Source of the DNA: Bordetella petrii
GTDB lineage: Bacteria; Pseudomonadota; Gammaproteobacteria; Burkholderiales; Burkholderiaceae_B
Reading direction: 5' to 3'
DNA length: 42,426 bases
NCBI RefSeq assembly: GCF_020991325.1
Contig: NZ_JAJMLX010000009.1
Location: 1-42,426, forward strand
Below, in pieces: positions 25,194 through 32,510 of the stretch (within the stretch, counting starts at the first letter, position 1; each line of letters begins with the position of its first letter). The position numbers and the translations under genes are program-made. The notes under the pieces were generated by a model that saw only the letters and a program-made list of their open reading frames with translations, did not search any database and was not told where the DNA came from.

Positions 25194-25269
25194 GCCGCGC
25201 CGTTGCCATGGCGCGGCGCCGGTAGACCCGGTTTTATCCCCGCGCGCGGCCATTGCCGCGTCGCGCGGG
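25194..25269 (+). repeat. Two strong intercistronic hairpins between proX and proW
   Basis: The first stem is GCCGCGCC (25194-25201) with GGCGCGGC (25210-25217) and an eight-base loop. The second is CCCGCGCG (25239-25246) with CGCGCGGG (25262-25269), continued inside by CGGC/GCCG (25247-25250 with 25255-25258) around the loop CATT. Neither has a U-tract. Hairpins after binding-protein genes often protect the 3' end of the first cistron and thereby raise receptor levels above permease levels. Confidence 0.65.
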
Positions 25270-25348
25270 CCCTGCGTGTCCAGGGCAATGCGGCTGGCCG
25301 GCATCCGTCCGGACGCATCGCCCGCGGCACACTCGCAAGGAGTTGCCT

Positions 25349-26206
25349 ATGTTCCCTGAAATTATTCCGCCGCGCGCCGTGCGCGGCGCCATCGACGGAT
25401 TCGTCGATCAATTGGTCACCCGCTACGCCGACAATCTGGAAGCCATGTCGCGGCCGTTCCTGCACGTGCTGGTGTGGTTGGAGCAATTGCTGCGCAGCAC
25501 ACCCTGGTGGATCGTGGTGCTGGTTACCATCGCCATTGCCTGGGGCGTCAGCCGCCGCATCGGCCTGAGCGTGGCCATGGGCGCGCTGCTGTGCGTCATT
25601 GGCCTGCTGGGCCTGTGGGACGCCGGCATGCAGACGCTGGCCCTGATGATCATGGCGGCCGGGCTGTCGGTCATTATCGGTATTCCGCTGGGGATACTGA
25701 TGGCGCGCGCCAACTGGCTGCGGTCCATCATGCTGCCGCTGCTGGACATCATGCAGACCATGCCCAGCTTCGTGTACCTGATCCCGGTGGTGATGTTGTT
25801 CGGCCTGGGCAAGATTCCCGCCATCATCGCCACGGTGATCTACGCGGTGCCGCCGCTGATCCGCCTGACCGACCTGGGCATACGCCTGGTCGACCGCGAA
25901 GTGCTGGAAGCCTCGCGCGCCTTCGGTGCCACGCCGCGCCAGCAATTGTTCGGCGTGCAGCTGCCGCTGGCGCTGCCCAACATCATGGCTGGCATCAACC
26001 AGACCACCATGATGGCCCTGTCCATGGTGGTGATCGCCTCGATGATCGGCGCGCGCGGCCTGGGCTATGAAGTGCTGCTGGGCATCAACCGCCTGGAAGT
26101 GGGACGCGGGCTGCTGGCCGGCCTGGGCATTGTGGTGCTGGCCGTGCTGTTCGACCGCATTACGCAATCCTACGGGCACCGTGTACGTAAAGGAGGCCAT
26201 CGATGA
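25349..26206 (+). CDS. proW: Glycine betaine/proline-type ABC transporter permease
   Basis: This inner-membrane permease has 285 residues. It shows a hydrophilic N-terminal region and about six or seven membrane segments. The cytoplasmic coupling loop reads EASRAFGATPRQQLFGVQLPLALPNIMAGINQ, with the EAA-loop motif that contacts the ATPase. The segment MALSMVVIASMIGARGLG is a strong signature of ProW/OpuAB. It is shorter than E. coli ProW, mostly at the N-terminus. The ATG at 25349 follows AAGGAG nine bases upstream. The stop overlaps the proV start (ATGA), so translation is coupled. Confidence 0.92.
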   Translation: MFPEIIPPRAVRGAIDGFVDQLVTRYADNLEAMSRPFLHVLVWLEQLLRSTPWWIVVLVTIAIAWGVSRRIGLSVAMGALLCVIGLLGLWDAGMQTLALMIMAAGLSVIIGIPLGILMARANWLRSIMLPLLDIMQTMPSFVYLIPVVMLFGLGKIPAIIATVIYAVPPLIRLTDLGIRLVDREVLEASRAFGATPRQQLFGVQLPLALPNIMAGINQTTMMALSMVVIASMIGARGLGYEVLLGINRLEVGRGLLAGLGIVVLAVLFDRITQSYGHRVRKGGHR

Positions 26207-27435
26207 GCAAGATCGAAGTCAAGAACATCTACAAGGTCTTCGGCCCGCACTCGGCCAAGTGGCTGCCCGCCGCGCAGGAAGGCATCAGCAAGGAAGACCT
26301 GCTGGCCAAGAGCGGCCACACGCTGGGCCTGCGCGACATCAGCCTGTCGATCGAAGAAGGCAGCATCTACGTCATCATGGGCTTGTCCGGTTCGGGCAAG
26401 TCGACGCTGATCCGCCACTTCAACCGCCTGATCGAGCCCAGCTCGGGCCATATCCTGGTGGACGGCGTGGACGTGGTCAGCCTGGGCAAGCGTGAACTGG
26501 AGAACTTCCGCCAGAAGAAAATGAGCATGGTGTTCCAGCGCTTCGGGCTGTTTCCGCACCGCACCGTGCTGGAAAATGCCGCCTATGGCCTGACCGTGCA
26601 GGGCATGCCCAAGGCCGAGCGCGAACAGCGCGCGCGCCACTGGCTGGACCAGGTGGGGTTGAACGGTTTCGAGGCGCAGTATCCGCACCAGCTTTCCGGC
26701 GGCATGCAGCAGCGGGTGGGCCTGGCGCGCGCGCTGGCGACCGACGCCGAAATCCTGCTGATGGATGAGGCCTTCTCGGCGCTGGACCCGTTGATCCGCC
26801 GCGAGATGCAGGACCACCTGCTGCAGCTGCAGGCCAAGCTGAACAAGACCATCGTGTTCATCACGCACGACCTGGACGAGGCGCTGCGCCTGGGCAACCG
26901 GATCGCCATCCTGAAGGACGGCGAACTGGTGCAGGAAGGCACGCCGGAAGATATTCTGCTGAATCCGGCCAACGATTACGTGCAGGCCTTCCTGCAGGAC
27001 GTCAACCGCACCAAGGTGCTGAATGCGGCGCACGCGGTCAACCCGCCGCGCCTGACGCTGACCATGCGGTCGCGGCCCGCGCACGCGCTGGACCGCATGC
27101 GGGCGCTGAATTTCGAGTATGCGCCAGTGCTCGACGGCAAGCGGCTGGCCGGCGTGCTGACCGCAGACGTGGCGCAGCGCGCGGTGGATGACGGCGCGCG
27201 CGACGTGTCCGCGTTCGTGGAAGACCTGGCTTCCGTGCCGGCCACGGCGGGCCTGGATGAAGTGCTGGCCCGCCTGGTGCACAGCGACCAGCCGGTGGCC
27301 GTTACCGGCGAAGACGATGAGTTCATCGGCATGCTGTCGCGCAAGAAGGTCGTGGACTTGGTGACGCCCGCGTCCGTCGAGCCGGGCACGGAAGAGCCGC
27401 AGCCCCAGCCGCCGCAGGCCGAATCGGCCGCCTGA
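26203..27435 (+). CDS. proV: Glycine betaine/proline-type ABC transporter ATP-binding protein
   Basis: The ATPase subunit (410 residues) has the usual ProV layout. An extended N-terminus with IYKVFGPHSAKWL leads into Walker A GLSGSGKST (about 64-72), signature LSGGMQQRVGLARALA, Walker B EILLMDEAFSALDPL and the switch histidine in FITHDLDEAL. After residue about 280 a CBS-like region follows (RALNFEYAPVLDGKRLAGVLT and the second half VAVTGEDDEFIGMLSRKKVVDLV), the sensor of ionic strength in related importers. The tail is rich in Pro and Gln. It is the last gene of proXWV. A palindromic repeat downstream is the probable terminator. Confidence 0.94.
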   Translation: MSKIEVKNIYKVFGPHSAKWLPAAQEGISKEDLLAKSGHTLGLRDISLSIEEGSIYVIMGLSGSGKSTLIRHFNRLIEPSSGHILVDGVDVVSLGKRELENFRQKKMSMVFQRFGLFPHRTVLENAAYGLTVQGMPKAEREQRARHWLDQVGLNGFEAQYPHQLSGGMQQRVGLARALATDAEILLMDEAFSALDPLIRREMQDHLLQLQAKLNKTIVFITHDLDEALRLGNRIAILKDGELVQEGTPEDILLNPANDYVQAFLQDVNRTKVLNAAHAVNPPRLTLTMRSRPAHALDRMRALNFEYAPVLDGKRLAGVLTADVAQRAVDDGARDVSAFVEDLASVPATAGLDEVLARLVHSDQPVAVTGEDDEFIGMLSRKKVVDLVTPASVEPGTEEPQPQPPQAESAA

Positions 27436-27457
27436 GGGGCGGCCGGGCTTATGCGCG

Positions 27458-27529
27458 GGTGCCTGACTCCCCGCCAGGGGTGTCAGACACCGATGTGTGC
27501 GCAGGCTCGACCCGACGGGGTCAGGCACC
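27458..27529. repeat. Palindromic intergenic repeat with two competing hairpins
   Basis: The arm GGTGCCTGAC (27458-27467) can pair with GTCAGACACC (27482-27491, one G-U pair) through an inner CCCC/GGGG stem (27469-27472 with 27477-27480). It can also pair, without mismatch, with GTCAGGCACC (27520-27529). The element lies between the convergent proV and Bug-receptor genes, so it can serve as a terminator for proV. I associate such short palindromes with dispersed intergenic repeats of Alcaligenaceae, which would need a genome search to confirm. Confidence 0.6.
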
Positions 27530-27544
27530 CTGCGGGAGCCAGAC

Positions 27545-27565
27545 CCCAAGGCCGGCTACCTTGGG
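27545..27565 (-). terminator. Hairpin directly after the first Bug-receptor gene
   Basis: A perfect seven-base-pair stem CCCAAGG/CCTTGGG (27545-27551 with 27559-27565) ends one base before the stop codon of the minus-strand receptor gene. On the minus strand no long U-tract follows, so it is a moderate terminator candidate. Confidence 0.45.
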
Positions 27566-27566
27566 T

Positions 27567-28538
27567 TCAGTCCAGGCGCACGTTGGCGGCCTTGACCACT
27601 TCGTGCCAGCGGGCGATTTCCGAGCGTATGTAGTCGCCATATTCCTTGGGCGAGGCGCCCAGCGGCTGGGCGCCCTGTGCCGCCAGCTGCTTCAGCACCG
27701 CGGGCGATTGCAGCGCCTTGCGGATCTGCGCATTCAATTCATCCACGATGGCCTGCGGCGTGCCGGCGGGCACCACCATGCCTTGCCAGGCCCCCATTTC
27801 GAAGCCCGGCACCACCGTTTCCGCCAGCGTGGGAGTGTCGGGCAGTTGCGGGCTGCGGGCCTTGCTGCTGACGGCCAGGGCCTTCAGCTTGCCGTCGCGC
27901 ACGAAGCCCAGTGAGTCATTCAGGGTATTGGTCATGAACTGCACCTGCCCGCCGACCAGGTCGGCCATGGCAGGGGCGCTGCCGCGATAGGGCACGTGCA
28001 CCGCCTCGACATCCACCGAGCGCAGCAACAGCAGCGCGCCCAGGTGGGTGACGTTACCCGCGCCCGCCGAACCATAGGACAGCTTGCCCGGATGGGCGCG
28101 CGCGTAGTCGACGAATTCCTGCACGTTCTTCACGGGCACGGAAGGGTGTGTCAGCAGTACCAGCGGGATCACCGCGGTGGATGAGACCGCGGTGAAATCC
28201 TTGACCGGGTCGAACGGCAGGTTGCGGTACAGGTTGGGGCTGAGTGCAATGGACGATGTGTTGTACAGCACGGTGTAGCCGTCGGGCTTGGCGGCCGCGG
28301 CGTGCTGCATGCCGATGTTGCCGTTCGCGCCGCCCTTGTTTTCCACCACGAAGGTCTGGCCGGTCTGGTCCGCCAATTGCTTGGCCAGCACGCGCGCCAC
28401 CAGGTCGGTGGGGCCGCCGGGCGGGAAGGGCACCACGACGGTCACGGGCCGTTCCGGCCAGGCGGCCTGAGCCGGCACCGCCATGGCGGAACACGCGGCA
28501 AGCGCCAGCGCCGCCAGGGTCTTCAGATGGGTGTTCAT
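27567..28538 (-). CDS. Bug-type tripartite tricarboxylate transporter substrate-binding protein
   Basis: The 323-residue periplasmic receptor has a signal peptide ending VPAQA (residue 25). The Bug fold is clear: WPERPVTVVVPFPPGGPTDLVARVLA, then VVENKGGANGNIG, then DGYTVLYNTSSIALSPNLY, and THLGALLLLRS followed by HVPYRGSAPAMADLVGGQV. In these receptors the loops PPGG and GxxGN contact a carboxylate of the ligand. Membrane genes TctA/TctB are not in the window, so it is an orphan receptor, a common state in Bordetella. It lies 56 bases after the MaoC gene and is probably the last gene of the CaiB-MaoC-Bug operon. This suggests the ligand is a substrate of that pathway. Confidence 0.95.
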   Translation of the reverse strand: MNTHLKTLAALALAACSAMAVPAQAAWPERPVTVVVPFPPGGPTDLVARVLAKQLADQTGQTFVVENKGGANGNIGMQHAAAAKPDGYTVLYNTSSIALSPNLYRNLPFDPVKDFTAVSSTAVIPLVLLTHPSVPVKNVQEFVDYARAHPGKLSYGSAGAGNVTHLGALLLLRSVDVEAVHVPYRGSAPAMADLVGGQVQFMTNTLNDSLGFVRDGKLKALAVSSKARSPQLPDTPTLAETVVPGFEMGAWQGMVVPAGTPQAIVDELNAQIRKALQSPAVLKQLAAQGAQPLGASPKEYGDYIRSEIARWHEVVKAANVRLD

Positions 28539-28594
28539 GTTGTCTCCTTGTGTTGTTGTTGCTTTGTGGGTGCGGCGGGACCTGTCCGCCGCGG

Positions 28595-29065
28595 CTATTC
28601 GGGCCTGCCCGCCAGCAGGCGCCTGGCGGTATAGGTCATGACGGTGTTGCCGTGCTGGTTGCGCACCTCGATGGACGAGTCGACCACCGCGCGGTTGTGT
28701 TTGGATGTGGGCCGCACGCCGGTGACCTCCACCTCGGCCCAGACGGTATCGCCGGCCACCACGGGCGCCAGGATTTTCTTGTGCACTTCCAGCAGCGCCA
28801 ATCCGGTGCCCTGCACCATGCCCTGCATCAGCAGGCCTTCGATCAGCCCGTAGGTCAGCCCGCCGGGCGCGGGCCGGCCGCGCATGGCGCCGTGTTCGTA
28901 CGTGGTGTCGATGAAAATGGTTTCCAGCATGCCGGTGACGCTGATGAAATTGACGATGTCCGTTTCGGTAACGGTGCGCCGGAACGTGCGAAAGCGCTGT
29001 CCGACGCGCAGGTCTTGCCAGTAAAAGCCTTGGCCCAGCAGCGGGGCCTGGTCTTGTCCTGTCAT
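28595..29065 (-). CDS. MaoC-family dehydratase/hydratase
   Basis: The 156-residue hot-dog-fold protein shows YWQDLRVGQRFRTFRRTVTETDIVNFISVTG and the later GDTVWAEVEVTGVRPTSKHNRAVVDSSIEVRNQHGNTV. It is typical of MaoC enzymes that hydrate enoyl-CoA or a 2,3-unsaturated CoA ester. The usual hydratase catalytic Asp/His pair is not clear, because the D-x-N-x-x-H order is degenerate as TDIVNFISVTG. AGGAGA lies six bases before the ATG. The start overlaps the end of the CaiB gene (ATGA), so the two work together: CoA activation, then hydration or dehydration. A mesaconyl- or itaconyl-CoA-like step is one guess. Confidence 0.87.
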   Translation of the reverse strand: MTGQDQAPLLGQGFYWQDLRVGQRFRTFRRTVTETDIVNFISVTGMLETIFIDTTYEHGAMRGRPAPGGLTYGLIEGLLMQGMVQGTGLALLEVHKKILAPVVAGDTVWAEVEVTGVRPTSKHNRAVVDSSIEVRNQHGNTVMTYTARRLLAGRPE

Positions 29066-30312
29066 GGTGTCTCCTGTGATGGGGGTGGGGTCATCTGGTG
29101 GGCATGGTCGAGCGCGGCGCCGCTGGCCAGCAACTGCTCGATGGCGCTGGGGTCCAGCCCGGCCTGCGCCAGCAACTGGCAGGTGTGTTCGCCCAGCCGC
29201 GGCGGCATGGCCGGCGCCACATGCGAGCGCTGCAGGCGCACCGGGCTGCGCGCAAAGCGGTAGCGGTGCCCGGCGGCGCTTTGCAGGGGAACGAAGAAAT
29301 CCACGCTGCGCAGGTGTGGGTCGTGTTCCAGGTCTTCCAGGCGGTTGACGGGCGCGGCGGGAATTTCCAGGCGCCGGCACAGTGCCAGCCAATGGGCGTT
29401 GTCATGGCCCGCCATGATCGCGCCCACCTGTTCGTACAGCGCGTCGATATGCCGGGTGCGCGCGCCGATATCGGCGTAGCGCGCATCCGCGGCCAGCTCG
29501 GCGTGGCCGGTTTCCGTGAAAAATCGCTGCCAGTGCCCGTCGGTGTACGGCATCATGCACAGCAGCCCGTCGGCGGTCTGGTAAGGGCGCCGCCAGGGTG
29601 CCAGCACGCGCGCGTAGCCGGCCGGCCCGGGGCTGTCCTGCAGATGGCGGCCGTAGAAATGTTCCACCAGCACGTACGATGTCATCGCCTCGAACATCGG
29701 CACTTCCAGTTGCTGGCCCTGGCCGGTCCGTTCGCGCTGGAACAGGGCGGCCAGGATGGCGTGCGCCGCCACCAGGCCGCAGGTCTTGTCGGCCGCGATG
29801 GTGGGCAGGTAGCGAGCGGTGCCGCCCTGACGCTGCGTGATGTCCGCCACGCCCGACAAGCCCTGCACGATGTCGTCATAAGCGGGCTGGCCCGCATAGG
29901 CGCCGCCCTCGCCAAAACCGTACAGCCCCGCGTACACCAGACGTGGATTGCGTGCGCACAGGGTTTGCGGGTCCAGCCCCAGGCGCGCCATCTTGGCGGG
30001 GCGCATGCTGTGCATCAGCACATCGGCGCCGTCCACCATGGCCAGCAACGCATCGCGGGCCGCGGCCTGCTTCAGGTCGAGCACGATGCTGCGCTTGTTG
30101 CGGTTGATGCCCAGGAATATGGCCGACAGTCCCGGTTCCTGCTGTGGCCCGGTGTTGCGCGTGGAGTCGCCCTGCGGCGATTCGACCTTGATCACGTCGG
30201 CGCCGTAGTCGGCCAGGATCTGCGACGCATAGGGGCCGAACACGATGGACGTCAGGTCCAGCACGCGCACCCCGGCCAGCGCGCCGCCTGCGGAAGATAG
30301 GGGGGAAGTCAT
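29062..30312 (-). CDS. CaiB/BaiF family (class III) CoA-transferase
   Basis: The 416-residue enzyme transfers CoA from one acid to another. It begins with the usual GALAGVRVLDLTSIVFGPYASQILADYGADVIKVE segment. The catalytic aspartate region reads GQPAYDDIVQGLSGV, with the conserved Asp at about 172. GINRNKRSIVLDLK and the C-terminal PAAPVNRLEDLEHDPHL are also typical. Substrates of the family include oxalate, formate, succinate/malate, carnitine and bile acids. With the MaoC gene it forms an overlapping pair. Upstream is a 70-base gap to the divergent LysR gene, which is the likely regulator. The ATG at 30312 has no strong ribosome-binding site. Confidence 0.93.
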   Translation of the reverse strand: MTSPLSSAGGALAGVRVLDLTSIVFGPYASQILADYGADVIKVESPQGDSTRNTGPQQEPGLSAIFLGINRNKRSIVLDLKQAAARDALLAMVDGADVLMHSMRPAKMARLGLDPQTLCARNPRLVYAGLYGFGEGGAYAGQPAYDDIVQGLSGVADITQRQGGTARYLPTIAADKTCGLVAAHAILAALFQRERTGQGQQLEVPMFEAMTSYVLVEHFYGRHLQDSPGPAGYARVLAPWRRPYQTADGLLCMMPYTDGHWQRFFTETGHAELAADARYADIGARTRHIDALYEQVGAIMAGHDNAHWLALCRRLEIPAAPVNRLEDLEHDPHLRSVDFFVPLQSAAGHRYRFARSPVRLQRSHVAPAMPPRLGEHTCQLLAQAGLDPSAIEQLLASGAALDHAHQMTPPPSQETP

Positions 30313-30341
30313 GGCTGCATCCTAAACACCCGGCGCATAAG

Positions 30342-30363
30342 CGTCTAATATGGCGTCGGTATA
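30342..30363. promoter_or_regulatory. Candidate LysR box in CaiB/LysR divergent promoter
   Basis: CGTCTAATA (30342-30350) is found in inverted orientation, as TATTAGACG, upstream of the Bug-receptor gene at 31310-31318. Overlapping it is TAT-N9-ATA (30349-30363), a partly symmetric T..A motif typical of LysR binding sites. The position, 20-41 bases before the LysR start, fits autoregulation of divergent genes. Confidence 0.5.
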
Positions 30364-30382
30364 GCGTGATATGGAATTCGTT

Positions 30383-31294
30383 ATGACTGTGGATCTCCGG
30401 CAAATGCGCCAGTTCGTCACCATCGCGGAACTGGGCAGCTACCGCCGCGCGGCCGAAGCCCTGCACATCGCCCAGCCTGCCTTGTCGGTGTCGATCCAGA
30501 AACTGGAGCACAGCGTGGGCGTGCTGCTGCTGGAACGCGGCGCCAAGGGGGTGTCGCTGACGCCCGCGGGGGCGGCCCTGATGGCCGATGCGCGGCGCGC
30601 CCTGTTCCATGCGGACCAGGCCCGCCAGTCGGCCCGCCGCGTGGCATTGGGCGAACAGGGCCGGCTGCGCCTGGGGTTCGTCGGGTCGGCCACTTACATG
30701 CTGCTGCCGCGCTGCCTGCCCGAATTCCGCCGCCGCTATCCCGATGTCGAACTGGAATTGCGCGAAGACAGCACCGTGCGGCTGGCGGAAATGCTGCGCG
30801 CCAACGACCTGGATGCCGGCCTGGTGCGCGGCCCGCTGGCCGAAGACCCGTCGCTGTCGGCCTGGGTAGTGGAACGCGACAGCCTGATCCTGGCGCTGCC
30901 CGCGGGCCATGCGCTGGCCGGCCGGCCGGTGGCCCTGGCGGAGGTGCGGGCCGAACCTTTCGTCATGTATGCCCCCGGCAAAGTGCCGGGCCTGCATGGC
31001 GTGGCCCAGGCGCTGTGCCGCAAGGCGGGATTCTCGCCGCGCATCAGCCAGGAGGCCATCCAGGTGCAGACGCTGGTCAGCCTGGTGGCCAGCGGCCTGG
31101 GCGTGGCGCTGGTGCCGGGCGTGACCCGCGCCTACTCGACGCCGCACGTGGCCTTCGCGGACCTGGCAGACGCCGAGGCGCGCGATGTGCTGGCGCTGTC
31201 GCTGGTGTCGCATCGCGACACCTCTTGCGCGCCGGTACTGAAACTTCGCGACACGATGCTGGCGTCGGGCGCAGCGATACCGAATCAGTATTGA
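30383..31294 (+). CDS. LysR-family transcriptional regulator (first of two related copies)
   Basis: The 303-residue protein has the LysR layout: winged helix-turn-helix at about 5-65 ([38 protein letters not shown]) and a co-inducer domain at about 95-295 ([31 protein letters not shown]). I prefer the ATG at 30383 because GGAA stands about seven bases before it; the ATG at 30371 has none. It is divergent from the CaiB-MaoC-Bug operon and upstream of a second Bug gene, both likely targets. It is clearly related to the LysR protein at 32511-33404, sharing for example RRALFHA and [16 protein letters not shown]. Confidence 0.93.
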   Translation: MTVDLRQMRQFVTIAELGSYRRAAEALHIAQPALSVSIQKLEHSVGVLLLERGAKGVSLTPAGAALMADARRALFHADQARQSARRVALGEQGRLRLGFVGSATYMLLPRCLPEFRRRYPDVELELREDSTVRLAEMLRANDLDAGLVRGPLAEDPSLSAWVVERDSLILALPAGHALAGRPVALAEVRAEPFVMYAPGKVPGLHGVAQALCRKAGFSPRISQEAIQVQTLVSLVASGLGVALVPGVTRAYSTPHVAFADLADAEARDVLALSLVSHRDTSCAPVLKLRDTMLASGAAIPNQY

Positions 31295-31318
31295 GAACTA
31301 AAGAATCAGTATTAGACG
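31283..31318 (+). promoter_or_regulatory. Tandem direct repeats before the second Bug gene
   Basis: AATCAGTATT occurs twice, at 31283-31292 and 31304-31313, a distance of 21 bases or two turns of the helix. The first copy overlaps the end of the LysR gene. The second runs into TATTAGACG (31310-31318), the inverted copy of a nonamer in the CaiB/LysR intergenic region. The arrangement suggests cooperative binding of a LysR tetramer at the promoter of the Bug gene. Confidence 0.6.
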
Positions 31319-31347
31319 TACCCGCGGCGCCTGCCTACCCTGGGGGC

Positions 31348-31367
31348 CGCGCACCTGGCGGTGCGCG
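31348..31367 (+). terminator. Hairpin in the leader of the second Bug gene
   Basis: An eight-base-pair stem CGCGCACC/GGTGCGCG (31348-31355 with 31360-31367) with a TGGC tetraloop lies between the LysR stop and the ribosome-binding site of the Bug gene. No U-tract follows. It could end LysR transcription in part or protect the Bug mRNA. Confidence 0.4.
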
Positions 31368-31389
31368 CCATAACTTCAGGGAGACACAC

Positions 31390-32349
31390 ATGAACCGATT
31401 TTTCCGGCTTGCCGCGTTATTGTGCGCGGCCTTGCTGCTGCCCGCCGCACACGCCGCCTATCCCGACAAACCCATACGCCTGATCGTGTCGTTCCCGCCG
31501 GGCAGCGGCACGGACAGCAATGCACGCTACGTGGCGCAGCAGATGGAAGCCCGGCTGGGGGTTCCGGTGTCCGTGGAAAACCGGCCCGGCGGCAACAGCT
31601 TCATTGCTGCGCAAGCCGCCGCCGGCGCGGAGCCGGACGGCTATACGCTGTTGCTGGCCAGCAATTCGCCGGTGGCAACCAATGCCGCCATGTTCAAGCA
31701 ACTGCCCTACGATCCCGTCCAGGACTTCGCGCCCGTTGCGCGCCTGGGCTTTGGCGCCATGGCATTGGCGGTGCAAGCGGATTCGCCGTATCGCACGGTT
31801 GCCGACCTGGTCGACGCGGCGCGCCGCGCACCCGGAAAGCTGAACTACGGCAGCGGCAGCGCTTCGTACCAGATCGCCACTGAATTGTTTCTTGCCATGG
31901 CCGATATCAAGGCTACCCACGTGCCCTACAAGGGGGCCGCGCCCGCGCTGGCCGACCTGGCGGGCGGCCAGGTAGATTTGGTGTTCGCCGACTACGGGGC
32001 CGTGATTCCCTTCGTACAGGCCGGCAAAATGCGCCTGCTGGCGGTCACCGGCAATGAGCGCCTGCGCAGCGCGCCCGATACCCCCACGCTGCAGGAGTCC
32101 GGTTTCGACGGCTACTACATGGTGAACTGGACAGCGGCCTTCGCACCCGCCAGGACGCCGGCGGATGTGATCGAGAAGCTGTCCCGCACCTTGGTGGATA
32201 TCTACCGCACCGACGATGCCGAGGCGTTCCTGGCGCGCACCAGTTGGGAAGCCTTTCCGGCGGGGCCGCAAGAACTGGGTGAATTCCAGCGCGCCGAGAT
32301 CCGCAAGTGGGCAGCCGCCGCCGAGCGCGCCGGCATTCCCAAGCAATAG
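31390..32349 (+). CDS. Bug-type tripartite tricarboxylate transporter substrate-binding protein (second)
   Basis: The 319-residue periplasmic receptor has a signal peptide ending PAAHA (residue 22), then YPDKPIRLIVSFPPGSGTDSNARYVAQQ, the Bug pattern. VENRPGGNSFIAAQAAAGAEPDGYTLLLAS, HVPYKGAAPALADLAGGQVDLVFADYGAVIP and the DTPTLQESGF segment also match. Compared with the first receptor it has PPGSG instead of PPGGP in the carboxylate-binding loop, so it probably binds a different but related acid. AGGGAG precedes the ATG at 31390 by seven bases. It stands between two LysR genes on the same strand and has repeat elements in its promoter. No membrane components are nearby. Confidence 0.95.
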   Translation: MNRFFRLAALLCAALLLPAAHAAYPDKPIRLIVSFPPGSGTDSNARYVAQQMEARLGVPVSVENRPGGNSFIAAQAAAGAEPDGYTLLLASNSPVATNAAMFKQLPYDPVQDFAPVARLGFGAMALAVQADSPYRTVADLVDAARRAPGKLNYGSGSASYQIATELFLAMADIKATHVPYKGAAPALADLAGGQVDLVFADYGAVIPFVQAGKMRLLAVTGNERLRSAPDTPTLQESGFDGYYMVNWTAAFAPARTPADVIEKLSRTLVDIYRTDDAEAFLARTSWEAFPAGPQELGEFQRAEIRKWAAAAERAGIPKQ

Positions 32350-32375
32350 GGCGGGCGCGCGGCCTTGAGCCCGCC
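32350..32375 (+). terminator. Hairpin directly after the second Bug gene
   Basis: GGCGGGC (32350-32356) pairs with GCCCGCC (32369-32375) across a 12-base loop, immediately after the TAG stop. There is no U-tract, so it is a moderate terminator or an mRNA-stabilising hairpin. Confidence 0.45.
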
Positions 32376-32427
32376 ACCGGCCCGGTCGACCCAGCCGCAC
32401 TATTCCCATATGATGCGGGGACAAATA

Positions 32428-32444
32428 GATACTGATCCAGTATC
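32428..32444. promoter_or_regulatory. Perfect palindrome before the second LysR gene
   Basis: GATACTG (32428-32434) and CAGTATC (32438-32444) form a perfect palindrome around the three-base centre ATC. ATACTGAT (32429-32436) is the exact complement of ATCAGTAT found twice upstream of the preceding Bug gene. It lies 67 bases before the LysR start, a normal place for an autoregulatory operator. Confidence 0.6.
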
Positions 32445-32452
32445 AATGCCCG

Positions 32453-32487
32453 GCCGGCCGGCAACCTGCAACGCGCGGCCGGCCGGC
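32453..32487 (+). repeat. Self-complementary decamer repeated in the LysR leader
   Basis: GCCGGCCGGC occurs at 32453-32462 and 32478-32487, 25 bases apart. As the decamer is its own complement, the two copies can form a ten-base-pair stem with a 15-base loop, or each can fold or dimerise alone. The second copy ends four bases before the purine-rich ribosome-binding region (CAGGGGGAG). Confidence 0.5.
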
Positions 32488-32510
32488 ATCCAGGGGGAGA
32501 CGGGCCGATC

